Assembly: GCA_036732755.1 (NCBI GenBank) | Contig: DAINBU010000040.1 | Span: 1 to 39,155, forward strand | Direction: 5' to 3' | Length of the DNA stretch: 39,155 bases | From: DASRRB01 sp036732755 | Lineage (GTDB): Bacteria; Planctomycetota; B15-G4; SIAN01 | Shown here: one piece after another, positions 6,405 through 17,101 of the stretch | Position numbering within the stretch: the first letter of the stretch is position 1 | Layout: every line of letters begins with the position of its first letter | The notes under the pieces: generated by a model | What the model saw: only the letters and a program-made list of their open reading frames with translations | Database searches by the model: none | Told to the model about the DNA's origin: nothing | Translations under genes and position numbers: made by a program

Positions 6405-7111
6405 GTGTATCCGCTCCGCAGCATCCAGTTCTTCGCCGAGTTCGTCCACGCGCCGATGCAGCATGCGGCGGCCGACCTGCAGCGCACGCACGGCAAGCTC
6501 TTCGAGAACGACGCGGCGCGCTACGCCAACTTCCAGCTGATCCAGGGCGGGGCGCAGCTCACGAACCCGGTCCAGCCGCCCGGCGCGCCGCAGCCGCAGC
6601 AGGGTCCGGTGTCGGCCGCCTGGCTCCTCCCCGACCGCGTGCGCGTCCAGGAGCAGCTCACCGGGGTCGCGCGCGACGACTTCGAGCGGCGGATCGACGC
6701 CGTCGCACGGATCGTCCTCGCCGAGCTCAGGATCCCGCACTTCCTCGCCACGCAGTACGTCGTGCAGTCGCTCGTCTCGCCGCGCGCCGCGACCAGCGCG
6801 ATCGACCTGGTCGGCCGCTCGATGCTCTCGCTCCAGGCCGACGACCTCTCGCTGTTCGAGCGGCCGCCGCTGCTGCTCGGCGTGCGCATGACCTTCCCGA
6901 CCTCGCCGATCGACGAGGGGCAGTTCCACTCGCGCATCGAGTCGATGCAGCGCGACCCCAAGACGATCTTCATGGAGAACGTCGGCGTCTTCCGCTCGAA
7001 GATCGAGCCCGACGCGCTGGGCCGCGTCGTCGCGCAGTTCGTGCAGACCTACGATTGGGTGCAGGAGCAGCTGGTCGGCTACCTCGGGCGGGTCGAGAGC
7101 CGGCCGGCGCC

Positions 7112-7115
<4 letters not shown>
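6405..7115 (+). CDS. Hypothetical protein, 236 aa
   Basis: Family not recognised. The start is GTG at 6405 (MYPLRSIQFFAEFVHAPMQ), with only a weak GGGG ribosome site. No signal peptide or membrane helix is seen. The protein looks mixed alpha/beta, with IVLAELRIPHFLATQYVVQS near residue 105, PPLLLGVRMTFPT near 155, and an aromatic C-terminal helix (VVAQFVQTYDWVQEQLVGYL). The GVRMTFP and FRSKIEP segments suggest a compact enzyme or binding domain, but nothing specific can be claimed. Its stop overlaps the GTG of the next gene (GTGA at 7112-7115), so the two are translationally coupled and may act together. Confidence 0.75.
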
Positions 7116-9343
<2,228 letters not shown>

Positions 9344-9877
9344 GCGGCGCGTCGGCGGGTCCGCGGCGTCCGCGGCGCTTGCGGTCGGACGGCGGCGGGC
9401 GCGGGATCGCCTTCATCCGGCGATACGACCGCACTCCGATCCAACCCCAGAAGACCGCGAAGCCGGCGAGCAACGCGTCCTTCTTCAGTTCGTCGGGCCA
9501 ACCGGCGTACCCGACCCGCATCGGATCGGCGGGGTCGTAGACGATCTGCAGTTTCGTTCCGACGGGCGGTTGGTCGAACGAGAGGCTGCTCGGGTGGTTG
9601 GTCTCGATGGCCGCGCCGTCAGGGGTCCGGAACCGGATCCTCGAGCGCGGCGAATCGGAGATCGTGGCGGCGCGGATCTCGAAGACGACGGCGTCGGCGA
9701 GCTGCCCGCGAGCGAGGAGTTCGCGGTGCAGCTCGAGGCCCGAGAGGCAGGCCACCGCGAGCAGGGCGCTCGCGAAGAGGCCGAGACTGGCGGCGAACTT
9801 GAGCTGACGCCGCTTCGTGGACGGATCCGCGTCGGGTCTCGGCTCCGGCCGATTCCAGCGGCTGGCGCGGAGCGCCG

Positions 9878-10429
9878 TCATCGACTCGACCGCCGCCTCG
9901 CGCTGCGCCGGGCGGGCTTCTTCCTCGCTGCGGCCCGCTTCGGGGACGGGCCGTAGGCCGCTTCGAGGGCGGCGAGGTCGAGCTTCTTCATCTGGAGCAG
10001 CGCCTGCATCATGCGCGCGGAGCGGGCCGGATCCTTGTCGGTCACCATCTTCCAGAGCGCGGTCGGGACCACCTGCCAGGAGAGGCCGTAGCGGTCCTTG
10101 AGCCAGCCGCACTCGATGTCGCGGCCCCCGTCGCCGAGCTTCGCCCAGAAGTAGTCGATCTCCTTCTGGTTCTTGCAGTTCACGACGAACGACACCGCCT
10201 CGGTGAACTTGAAGGTCGGCCCGCCGTTCAGCGCGACGAAGCGCTGCCCCGCGAGCTGGAAGTCGACCGTCATCACCGATCCGACCGGACCCATCCCGCC
10301 TTCGCCGTAGCGCGCGATGCCGAGGATCTTCGAGTTCTCGAAGAGCGAGACGTAGAAGCGCGCGGCTTCCTCGGCCTGCGTGTCGAACCAGAGGAACGGG
10401 GTGATCTTCGATCCGGCGGCGAGTCGCAT
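9878..10429 (-). CDS. VOC superfamily protein, PhnB/3-demethylubiquinone-methyltransferase-like domain
   Basis: 183 aa from ATG 10429, chosen over an upstream start because AAAAGGA lies about 9 nt before it and the domain starts immediately: KITPFLWFDTQAEEAARFYV. The pattern of a glyoxalase-fold PhnB-like protein follows: SVMTVDFQLAGQRFVALNGG, ECGWLKDRYGLSWQVVPTAL, then MMQALLQMKKLDLAALEAAY. Such proteins are small cytosolic metal-site folds found in stress and unknown contexts; true methyltransferase activity is not implied. The C-terminal tail is Lys/Arg-rich. It is coupled by ATGA to the DUF3592 gene. Confidence 0.88.
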   Translation of the reverse strand: MRLAAGSKITPFLWFDTQAEEAARFYVSLFENSKILGIARYGEGGMGPVGSVMTVDFQLAGQRFVALNGGPTFKFTEAVSFVVNCKNQKEIDYFWAKLGDGGRDIECGWLKDRYGLSWQVVPTALWKMVTDKDPARSARMMQALLQMKKLDLAALEAAYGPSPKRAAARKKPARRSARRRSSR

Positions 10430-10469
10430 GGCAAAGGGTCCTTTTCTCGAGGTGCCTTCGGACCCTGGC

Positions 10470-10475
10470 ACGATA
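10470..10475 (-). promoter_or_regulatory. Candidate -10 element TATCGT for the VOC/DUF3592 pair
   Basis: On the minus strand TATCGT is followed by GCCAGG, about 40 bp before ATG 10429. It fits the TATCNT pattern noted at other transcription unit starts. No clear -35 is seen. Confidence 0.3.
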
Positions 10476-10529
10476 CTGCCGGTACTCCTCCCCGAGTTTC
10501 CCCTCGAGGTGGTGCTCCTCGCGCGGCGC

Positions 10530-11684
10530 CTACTTTCCTCCTGACGCCGTCGGGGCCGGGCGGGCGCCTGCCCGCACGTCGAGGCGGGCGCGATCTCCCG
10601 CGATCTCGAACATCGTCCCGAACGGCTCGTTCAGTTTCGCGACCATCGCGGCCAGGTCCGCGGGGTCGGCGACCCGCGGCTGGAAACGCACGACCTTGTT
10701 GTCGACCTCGAGCGGAACGAGATCGATGGCCTCGATCCGCGCGTCGCGCACCGTGATGTGCGCGAGCCAGCTGCGGCTCGTCGTCGGCGCGAGCTTCTCG
10801 AAGCGGCCCGGCGACCCGAACGTGAAGTTCCCGAGCGAATAGAGGATCGGGACGCCGTGGCGCAGCTCGACTCCCTGCGCGACGTGGGGATGGTGTCCGA
10901 CGACGAGATCGGCGCCGAGGTCGGCGGCGAGGCGCCCGAATCGGCGCTGCTTCTCCGTGACGTCGGCGTAGTTCTTCCCCCAGTGGCAGCAGACGATCAG
11001 CACGTCGACGCGCGGTCGCATCGCGGCGATCGCCTCGCGCAGCGTCGCCCCGTTCAGCTCGGAAACGCCGGGCGCCTCACCCGCGGCGAAGTAGTGCGGG
11101 TAGGTCGTCCCGTAGGGGCCGTACTTCTGGAAGAAGCCGAGGAAGCCGATGCGGAGGCCGGCCAGCTCGACCTCCGACCCGGCCAGCGCCTCGCGCCGGC
11201 TGGCGCCGGCGCCGTAGTGACGGACCCCGGCGGCGTCGAGGTGCCGGATCGTGTCGGCGAGGCCGGCGTCGCCGTAGTCGAGCGCATGGTTGTTCGCGAG
11301 CGACACGAGGTCGACGTGCGCCGCGCGCAGCGCACGCGCCGCCTCCGGCCGGCACCGGTAGGTGTAGTCCTTGTCGCGATCGAGCGGAGTCGGGCTCTCC
11401 GTGATCGGCCCTTCGAGGTTGCCGAACACGAGGTCGGACCCGGTGAGCTCCTTTGCCAATGCTCGGAACGGGAAGTCGTAGCCCTCCCGGTCGAGGACGG
11501 GCTGCGCCGCGTCGCCGAGGAGGATGTCCCCGACGGCGGTGAGCCGGATCGCCCGTTCCTGTTGCACGCCCGCGCGCGGGCCGTGCGGAGTCGGCGGGTG
11601 GGTGCACGCTGCGGTGGTTCCGGCCGCCAGCAGCAGCAGACCGCGCATCCCAGGCGCGTTTCGACGCGACGTCCTGCACTTCAT
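10530..11684 (-). CDS. CapA family metallophosphoesterase-fold protein, probable lipoprotein
   Basis: 384 aa. The N-terminus has a basic, hydrophobic signal with a weak lipobox (TTAAC, Cys27). The CapA/PGA_cap domain fills the rest: AVGDILLGDAAQP, FGNLEGPITES, LANNHALDYGDAG, IVCCHWGKNYADV, VGHHPHVAQGVE and YSLGNFTFGSPG, which include the Asp, Asn and His ligands of the calcineurin-like fold. The founding member CapA takes part in poly-gamma-glutamate capsule export and anchoring in Bacillus; relatives occur with other polymers. ATG at 11684 overlaps the stop of the ABC transporter gene (ATGA), making the two a coupled pair at the end of the envelope operon. Confidence 0.9.
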   Translation of the reverse strand: MKCRTSRRNAPGMRGLLLLAAGTTAACTHPPTPHGPRAGVQQERAIRLTAVGDILLGDAAQPVLDREGYDFPFRALAKELTGSDLVFGNLEGPITESPTPLDRDKDYTYRCRPEAARALRAAHVDLVSLANNHALDYGDAGLADTIRHLDAAGVRHYGAGASRREALAGSEVELAGLRIGFLGFFQKYGPYGTTYPHYFAAGEAPGVSELNGATLREAIAAMRPRVDVLIVCCHWGKNYADVTEKQRRFGRLAADLGADLVVGHHPHVAQGVELRHGVPILYSLGNFTFGSPGRFEKLAPTTSRSWLAHITVRDARIEAIDLVPLEVDNKVVRFQPRVADPADLAAMVAKLNEPFGTMFEIAGDRARLDVRAGARPAPTASGGK

Positions 11685-13393
11685 GGCCGTCCCTCCGACG
11701 AGCGGTCGCCTGCGTCGACGCCGATGCCGCGGAGCGGCGAAGCCTCGGCGCCGGTGGCGGGCCGCGGCTCGAGCGCGACGACCCGATCGCAGCGCGCCGC
11801 CAGTCCCGGCTCGGTCGTGAAGAGGAGGATCGTCGACTCCGTCCGTCGCGTCTCGAGCTGCTGCCAGACGTGTTCGACGGTCTCGGAGTCGAGCCCCGCG
11901 AAGGGTTCGTCGAGCACGAGGACGGGACGCTCGACGAGGAGGGCGCGCGCCAGCGAGACGAGCGCGCGCTCGCCCGCGGAGAGCCGGCGGCCGCCCGGTC
12001 CGACGCGCGCGGCCATCCCCTTCCGGCGGCGCGCGACGACTCCTTCGAGCTGCGCGTCGCGCACGCTGCGATCGACCGCGGCCGGGGAGGCGCCGCGCCG
12101 GCCGAAGCGCACGTTCTTGCTCACCGACCCCTGGAAGAGGGGCGCGGACGCCGCCGACCACGCGACCATGCGCCGCAGCTCCGCGGTCGGCCAGCTCGCG
12201 ACGTCGCGGCCGTCGATGCGGACCGTCCCCGACGCCGGCCGCCGGAAGCCCAGCAGGTATTCGACGAGGCGGCTCTTGCCCGAGGCCGTCCGGCCGAGGA
12301 CCGCGACGATCTCGCCGCGCTGCGCGCGCAGGTCGAAGCCGCCGTCGACCGCGTCGTAGGAGACGGCTCCGCCGGGGGCGACGGCTCCGCCGGACGCGGG
12401 AGCGTGCGCCCGATCCGGTGCGGCATCGGGCTCCGGCGTGCGCTCCAGGAATCCGACCACGCGGGCGATCTGCACGCGCGACGTCTGCGCCGCCTGGTTG
12501 GCGAGGACGATGCGGCGGATCGACGGGAAGACGTGGTGGAAGAGCGAGTAGAAGCCGACCAGCGTGCCGCGCGTGACGACGCCGTCGACGACGAGCCATG
12601 CGCCGTAGCCCATGACGAGGAGCGTCGCGAGGCCGTTGAAGGCCTGCGAGATCGCCTCGCCGTGCGCGGCGACCGTCGCCTGCTTCACGGAGTCGGCGAA
12701 CATCCTCTGCGAGCGCGCGCGCACGCGGCGCGTCTCGTGGACCTCGCGGCGATAGACCTTGATCGCCTCGATCCCGCCGAGGTCGTCCTGGATCAGCCCG
12801 GAGAGGCGCGCGCGCTGGTCGCGGATCCGCGCATTGAGCGCGCGGATCCGCGGGTTGAGCCGGCGCACCAGCTCGAACTGGATCGGCGCGAGCAGCAGCA
12901 GTCCGACGCCGAGGCGCCACTCGAGGAAGAGCGCGGCGACGAGCAAGGCGACGACCGCGAGGCCGTCGGCGAGGAAGTCGGCGATGCAGGTCGACACGAA
13001 GCGGCGGATCGCGGTGAGGTCGTTGACGAACCGGAGCAGGATCCGGCCCGGCTCGCGGCGACGGAAGAAGCCGAGGGGGAGGCGGACGAGGTGCGCGAAG
13101 AGTTCGATGCGCAGATCGCGCGCGACGCCTTGACCGGCGATCTCGGAGGAGCGCCGCTGGACGAAGCGGCCGCCCGCCTTGACCGATTCGATCCCGGCCA
13201 GCACGGCGAGGACGGAGAGGAGGCTCGACCCGAAGCCGTCCGCGCGGCGCAGCGTGTGGTCGAAGAGGTGGCGGATCGAGAGCGTGATGCCGATGTCGGC
13301 CGTGCTGCCGGCGAGACCGCACAACGCGGTCAGCGCGATCCAGCGCCGGTGGCGCAGGACCACGACGCGCAACGGGGTCGGCAGGAACGGCAA
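11681..13393 (-). CDS. ABC half-transporter (exporter type) with degenerate ATPase motifs
   Basis: 570 aa: a six-helix type-1 exporter membrane domain (residues about 15-310) fused to a nucleotide-binding domain. Walker A is intact (GRTASGKS, 367-374), as are Walker B (VLVLDEP, 491-497) and the D-loop (AGLDSE). Three other elements depart from consensus. The signature reads LSAGE (471-475) instead of LSGGQ. The H-loop His is Thr527 in LLFTTEPG. The Q-loop position in MVAWSAASAPLF has no Gln. It may hydrolyse ATP poorly alone or pair with another half. A short GGAVAPGGAV repeat sits in the linker. It lies between the beta-barrel gene (27 bp upstream) and capA. Confidence 0.9.
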   Translation of the reverse strand: MPFLPTPLRVVVLRHRRWIALTALCGLAGSTADIGITLSIRHLFDHTLRRADGFGSSLLSVLAVLAGIESVKAGGRFVQRRSSEIAGQGVARDLRIELFAHLVRLPLGFFRRREPGRILLRFVNDLTAIRRFVSTCIADFLADGLAVVALLVAALFLEWRLGVGLLLLAPIQFELVRRLNPRIRALNARIRDQRARLSGLIQDDLGGIEAIKVYRREVHETRRVRARSQRMFADSVKQATVAAHGEAISQAFNGLATLLVMGYGAWLVVDGVVTRGTLVGFYSLFHHVFPSIRRIVLANQAAQTSRVQIARVVGFLERTPEPDAAPDRAHAPASGGAVAPGGAVSYDAVDGGFDLRAQRGEIVAVLGRTASGKSRLVEYLLGFRRPASGTVRIDGRDVASWPTAELRRMVAWSAASAPLFQGSVSKNVRFGRRGASPAAVDRSVRDAQLEGVVARRRKGMAARVGPGGRRLSAGERALVSLARALLVERPVLVLDEPFAGLDSETVEHVWQQLETRRTESTILLFTTEPGLAARCDRVVALEPRPATGAEASPLRGIGVDAGDRSSEGRP

Positions 13394-13420
13394 TGGGGGG
13401 ACTCCTCCGGGCCGCGCGGC

Positions 13421-14659
13421 TCAGAATCTCATGCGGACGCCGAGTCCGACGAAGCGGTACTGGTAGTCGACGTCCTGGTCCTCGAGCGTGGTCGCCGCGT
13501 CGCGATTCGACTGCTCGCGCGCCCAGCCCGCCGAGGCGTACGCCTCCGAGCCGGTGAGGAACGCCCACTTCAGGTCGCAGCGGAGCTCGTGGGCGCGATC
13601 GAGGCGGTCGCGATAGGTCGAGTCGAACGGCTCGTCCGAGAGGTAGTCCTGGACGCGCATCGTCCCGCGCACCCCGATCGACCAGTCCGTCGCGAACTCC
13701 CACGAGAGACGCGCCCCGAACGTCTGCTGATTCCTGGAGCGGTCGACCCGCTCGACCGCGCGGACGTCCTGGTCGACGCGGTCGCCGTCCCCGTTGAAGT
13801 CGACGTCGAAGTCGTCCTCGTCGCGGATCATCGGCTCGAAGCCGTGGTCGGTGCGGTCGCGGTCGAACCGGTACTCGACGCTCGCGTCCCAATGGGTGAA
13901 GACCTGCGCGGCGAGGCGCACGCGCGCGGAGACTCGCTCCATGTCGCGGTTGGAGAAGGGCGCGTAGTACCAGCGGCGCGCGGCCCCGACCTCGGCGTCG
14001 AGGTCGACCCGGCGCACGCCGAGCGTGCGCCAGACCTCCCAGCTCTCCTTCGAGCGCCGCCAGAGGCGCTGTTCGAGCGTCATGGAGGCGGACCACTGGT
14101 CGTAGACGCCGGGCTCGTAGCGGCGCTCGTCGTCGCTCACGCTGCCGACCAGGTCGACGGCGTCGGCGAAGTAGTTCCCGACGAAGACGTCCTTCCGGTA
14201 TTCGGTGTCGAAGGCGAGGGTGGTCGCGGGCTGCAGCTCCTGGCTCATCTCGAGGAAGAACTCGGGGTGCGTCTTGCGCGGATTGTTGAAGTACTCGAGG
14301 AGCCGGATGCCGGGACTGAGGCGGAAGTCGTCGCCCTCGGAGTCGGTGAACCTCCTCCGCAGCGCGAGCTCGGCCTCCAGGAACACGTCCTGGGGCGTGT
14401 TCATGTCGTCGAAGCGGCCGCTGGTCCGGTCGGCCGGGACGTCGGCGCGCAGGCGGTCGATCGAATCGTCCGAGAGCCGGAAGACGTTGGTGTCGTAGGT
14501 CGCCTCGACCCTCGCCTGCAGCGTCCAGTCGTCGACGACCGGCGGCTTCGGCGCCGGCTCGAGCTCCGACTGGCCGGCCGCGTCGCCTGCGACGGCGAGG
14601 AACGCCGACGTCGCGACCAGGCAGCAGCGGTTCCGCAGCGAAGCTCCGCCGCCGTTCAC
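13421..14659 (-). CDS. Outer membrane beta-barrel protein, 412 aa
   Basis: The start is GTG at 14659, overlapping the stop of the beta-helix lipoprotein gene (GTGA). A signal peptide (CCLVATSAFLAVAGDAAGQ) is followed by repeated amphipathic strands such as WTLQARVEATYDTNVFRLSD, TTLAFDTEYRKDVFVGNYF, WDASVEYRFDRD and FGARLSWEFATDWSIGVRG. The chain ends YRFVGLGVRMRF; a C-terminal Phe with alternating residues is the BAM assembly signature. An insertion rich in Asp (DEDDFDVDFNGDGDRVDQD) near residue 290 resembles a calcium-binding dockerin-like loop. It is probably a secretion or anchoring pore, or a structural barrel, for the operon. Specific family not recognised. Confidence 0.85.
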   Translation of the reverse strand: MNGGGASLRNRCCLVATSAFLAVAGDAAGQSELEPAPKPPVVDDWTLQARVEATYDTNVFRLSDDSIDRLRADVPADRTSGRFDDMNTPQDVFLEAELALRRRFTDSEGDDFRLSPGIRLLEYFNNPRKTHPEFFLEMSQELQPATTLAFDTEYRKDVFVGNYFADAVDLVGSVSDDERRYEPGVYDQWSASMTLEQRLWRRSKESWEVWRTLGVRRVDLDAEVGAARRWYYAPFSNRDMERVSARVRLAAQVFTHWDASVEYRFDRDRTDHGFEPMIRDEDDFDVDFNGDGDRVDQDVRAVERVDRSRNQQTFGARLSWEFATDWSIGVRGTMRVQDYLSDEPFDSTYRDRLDRAHELRCDLKWAFLTGSEAYASAGWAREQSNRDAATTLEDQDVDYQYRFVGLGVRMRF

Positions 14660-16989
14660 GGGACTTGCAGCCAGTAGCGGTAGGGCAGCGCGACGTGCTC
14701 CCCGGTGGACGACGCGATCTCGCCGTGCACCTGGACCTCGACCGTGCCTCCCGCGAGCGGCGCGTCGGGGACGAAGACGATCGTGTCGGCGACCACGCTC
14801 CAAGTGCCGGTGGCGGCGCTGCCGTTCAGGAGCACGACGAACGTCGCGGCGTCGACGCTCGCCGGATCGAGAGCGCGCGAGAAGCGGGCGCGGATCTCCG
14901 CGACGGGGCCGGCCACGGCCCCCGGCCGCGGCGTCATCTGCGCGACGACGAACGGGACCCGATGGAGCGAGCGGAGCGGCACGAAGGTCTCGAGCGTGCC
15001 GCCCAGGATCCCGATGTCGCTCGTCGTCCCGTCGCCGTCGTGGTCGAGGGGATCGCCGGCGTCCTGCCAGCCGCTCGCGGACTGGAGGCGCGGATCCTCG
15101 ACGACGAACGGGCCGTCGAAGCGCGCGACCAGGCTGCCGGCGGACGGCGGAGCGTTGCGCGGCGGCAGGTAGACGACGCCGCCTCCCTGCACGGATTCGA
15201 CGCGCCGCGCCACGCCGTCGTCGTCGATCTCGATCCACGCTCCCTCCGCCAGCGACACACCAGGAGGGAGCCCGAAGCGGTCGCGATCGCTCCCCGCTGC
15301 GAGGAGGTGGAAGGTCTGTACCGGAGCCACGCGCACGCCCGGCGCGCCCTCGAGGTTGCCGACGCCCGGGAGAGGGAAGTCGGCGAAGGAGTAGGTGGCG
15401 TCGACCGCGGTGGGTGCGCTGCACAGCCACAGCGCCCCGTCGACGAGGAGGGTCGAGCCGTTCCCCGAGATGCTCGCGCCGCCCGAGCCCGTGGTCGCCA
15501 CGTGCGACAGGATCGTCGGGACGTGGTTCTCGACGCAGAGGCCGTCGCCCGTCGATCCGATCTCCCAGTGGTTGGCCACGACCACGGTCGCCCGCGTGCT
15601 GGCGCCCGCGATCTCGACGCCGCACTCGCGGTTCGCGGAGGTCCGGTTTCCGTCCAGCACGAAGAGCCCGATCGAGTCGGCGTCGACCCGGATCCCGTCC
15701 TCGCCCTGGCGCGCCGCCGTGGTGTCGCGGAGCACGACCGAGGTCGTGATCCGGTCGGCGGTCTCGAAGTCGAAGTCGACGAGGAAGCCGCGCCGCCGGT
15801 TCTCCGTCGCGAGGCAGCGCTCGACCAGGACCTCGATCACGCCGTCGATCGAGGTGCCGCCGACCGCCGGATCGAGCTCGTCGATCTCGACCTCGAGCCC
15901 GTCGTTGTCGTTGTGGCGGAAGATGCAGTCGCGGATCCACAGCTCGCTCTTCCCCGCGGGCTGGACGGAGAGCTGGTCGAAGTGGACGCCCTCGTCGTCG
16001 TTCTCCGTGAAGCTGCAGGAGGTGAGCTCGGCGACGAGCGACCCGTCGGCGAAGAGCCCCTCGTCGCCGCACGCGTTCACCACGACCGCGCGCAGCCGGA
16101 ACAGCGACGCGCGCGTCTTCGAGGTGCAGCGGATCCCTTCGCGGACGCTCTCGTGGATCGTCCCGTTCGACCATTGCAGGTCGGACTCGGCGACGACGAT
16201 CGCCTGGTCGAGGCGCCCGTCGCAATCGACGTCGACGCCGTCGACGAACGTGGGGGCCGCGGAGTTCGCGACCGCGACGGCGATCCCGCCCGCGGCGGCC
16301 GGGCGCAGCTTCGTGGAATGGAGGGCGCGGTCGCGGCTCGAGAAGAGCGGGTCGTAGCCGCCGTAGAGGTGCGCGTCGCCCGGCAGCACGAGCGACTCGA
16401 CGTACGTTGCGCCGGCGACCAGCACGTTGCCCGGCTTCGCGGAGGCGAGGATCGCCTGCAGCGCCGCCGCGATCGTCCGCAGCGGGGTCGCCGACGACCG
16501 TCCGTCCCCCGCCACGAAGGAGTCGGCGTCGACGTACCACGCGGTCGCCACGACTCCGTCCAGCGCGATCTCGTTCCGATCGACGTCGGACGCGTCGACC
16601 TGCGACTCGGCCTGCACCACGACGGAGACGCGCGTGCCCGATGCGAGGCCGTGCAGCGTCGTCCCCGAGGCGCCGGGCGCGGTCGTTTCGAGCGGGAGCG
16701 AGAAGTCGAAGGGCGCGCCGTCGAGCGCGACGTAGACGCGGTAGGCGATGGTGCCGCTCGCCGATCCGTCGAGCCCGAGGATCGGCTCCCATGCAACGTC
16801 GAATCCGTCGGGCAAGGGAGAGAGCTGCCCCACGCCCGCGAAACCGGCGGCGCCGGCGGGACGCGCCGCGGGAGGCGGAGGGAGCGGCTGCGCAAAGATC
16901 GACTCGACGTCGGAGTGGGTGGCGCGTCCGCAGCCGATCAGGAGGAGCGCCGCCAGGGCTCCGGCGACCCGGCCCCGCCGGCGGCGCAT
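14656..16989 (-). CDS. Lipoprotein with right-handed beta-helix and Ig-like C-terminal domain
   Basis: 777 aa. A lipobox LIGC with Cys20 follows a poly-Arg n-region, so it is membrane-anchored. Residues about 55-150 look like a fibronectin-III-type domain (FDVAWEPILG, RVYVALDGAPF, RVSVVVQAES). From WYVDADSFVAGDGRSSATPL a DUF1565-type parallel beta-helix begins, with stacked repeats of the form NDDEGVHFD, NDNDGLEVE and REGIRC. The C-terminal part holds an Ig-like domain (VAEIRARFSRALDPASVDAA, then TFVVL) of the Big_5/SbsA kind. Beta-helices of this class bind or cleave polysaccharides or act as surface scaffolds; no catalytic set can be assigned. It is coupled to the barrel gene. Confidence 0.87.
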   Translation of the reverse strand: MRRRRGRVAGALAALLLIGCGRATHSDVESIFAQPLPPPPAARPAGAAGFAGVGQLSPLPDGFDVAWEPILGLDGSASGTIAYRVYVALDGAPFDFSLPLETTAPGASGTTLHGLASGTRVSVVVQAESQVDASDVDRNEIALDGVVATAWYVDADSFVAGDGRSSATPLRTIAAALQAILASAKPGNVLVAGATYVESLVLPGDAHLYGGYDPLFSSRDRALHSTKLRPAAAGGIAVAVANSAAPTFVDGVDVDCDGRLDQAIVVAESDLQWSNGTIHESVREGIRCTSKTRASLFRLRAVVVNACGDEGLFADGSLVAELTSCSFTENDDEGVHFDQLSVQPAGKSELWIRDCIFRHNDNDGLEVEIDELDPAVGGTSIDGVIEVLVERCLATENRRRGFLVDFDFETADRITTSVVLRDTTAARQGEDGIRVDADSIGLFVLDGNRTSANRECGVEIAGASTRATVVVANHWEIGSTGDGLCVENHVPTILSHVATTGSGGASISGNGSTLLVDGALWLCSAPTAVDATYSFADFPLPGVGNLEGAPGVRVAPVQTFHLLAAGSDRDRFGLPPGVSLAEGAWIEIDDDGVARRVESVQGGGVVYLPPRNAPPSAGSLVARFDGPFVVEDPRLQSASGWQDAGDPLDHDGDGTTSDIGILGGTLETFVPLRSLHRVPFVVAQMTPRPGAVAGPVAEIRARFSRALDPASVDAATFVVLLNGSAATGTWSVVADTIVFVPDAPLAGGTVEVQVHGEIASSTGEHVALPYRYWLQVP

Positions 16990-17101
16990 CCGGCGGGGAG
17001 ATCGGGCGCAGGCGGCGTTCGGCTCGCTCGCTCCGGCGTGGGGCAGGACGTTCCTCCGCGGCTCGTGGACGGCGGGGCGGACGCTCCGCTCGGGATCGCG
17101 C

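Noticed and set aside
11870..14677. Very long plus-strand frame opposite the ABC, barrel and CapA genes
   Set aside because: It is the antisense of clearly recognisable proteins. Its translation is Arg/Ala/Asp-rich with no domain, a common artefact in GC-rich DNA.
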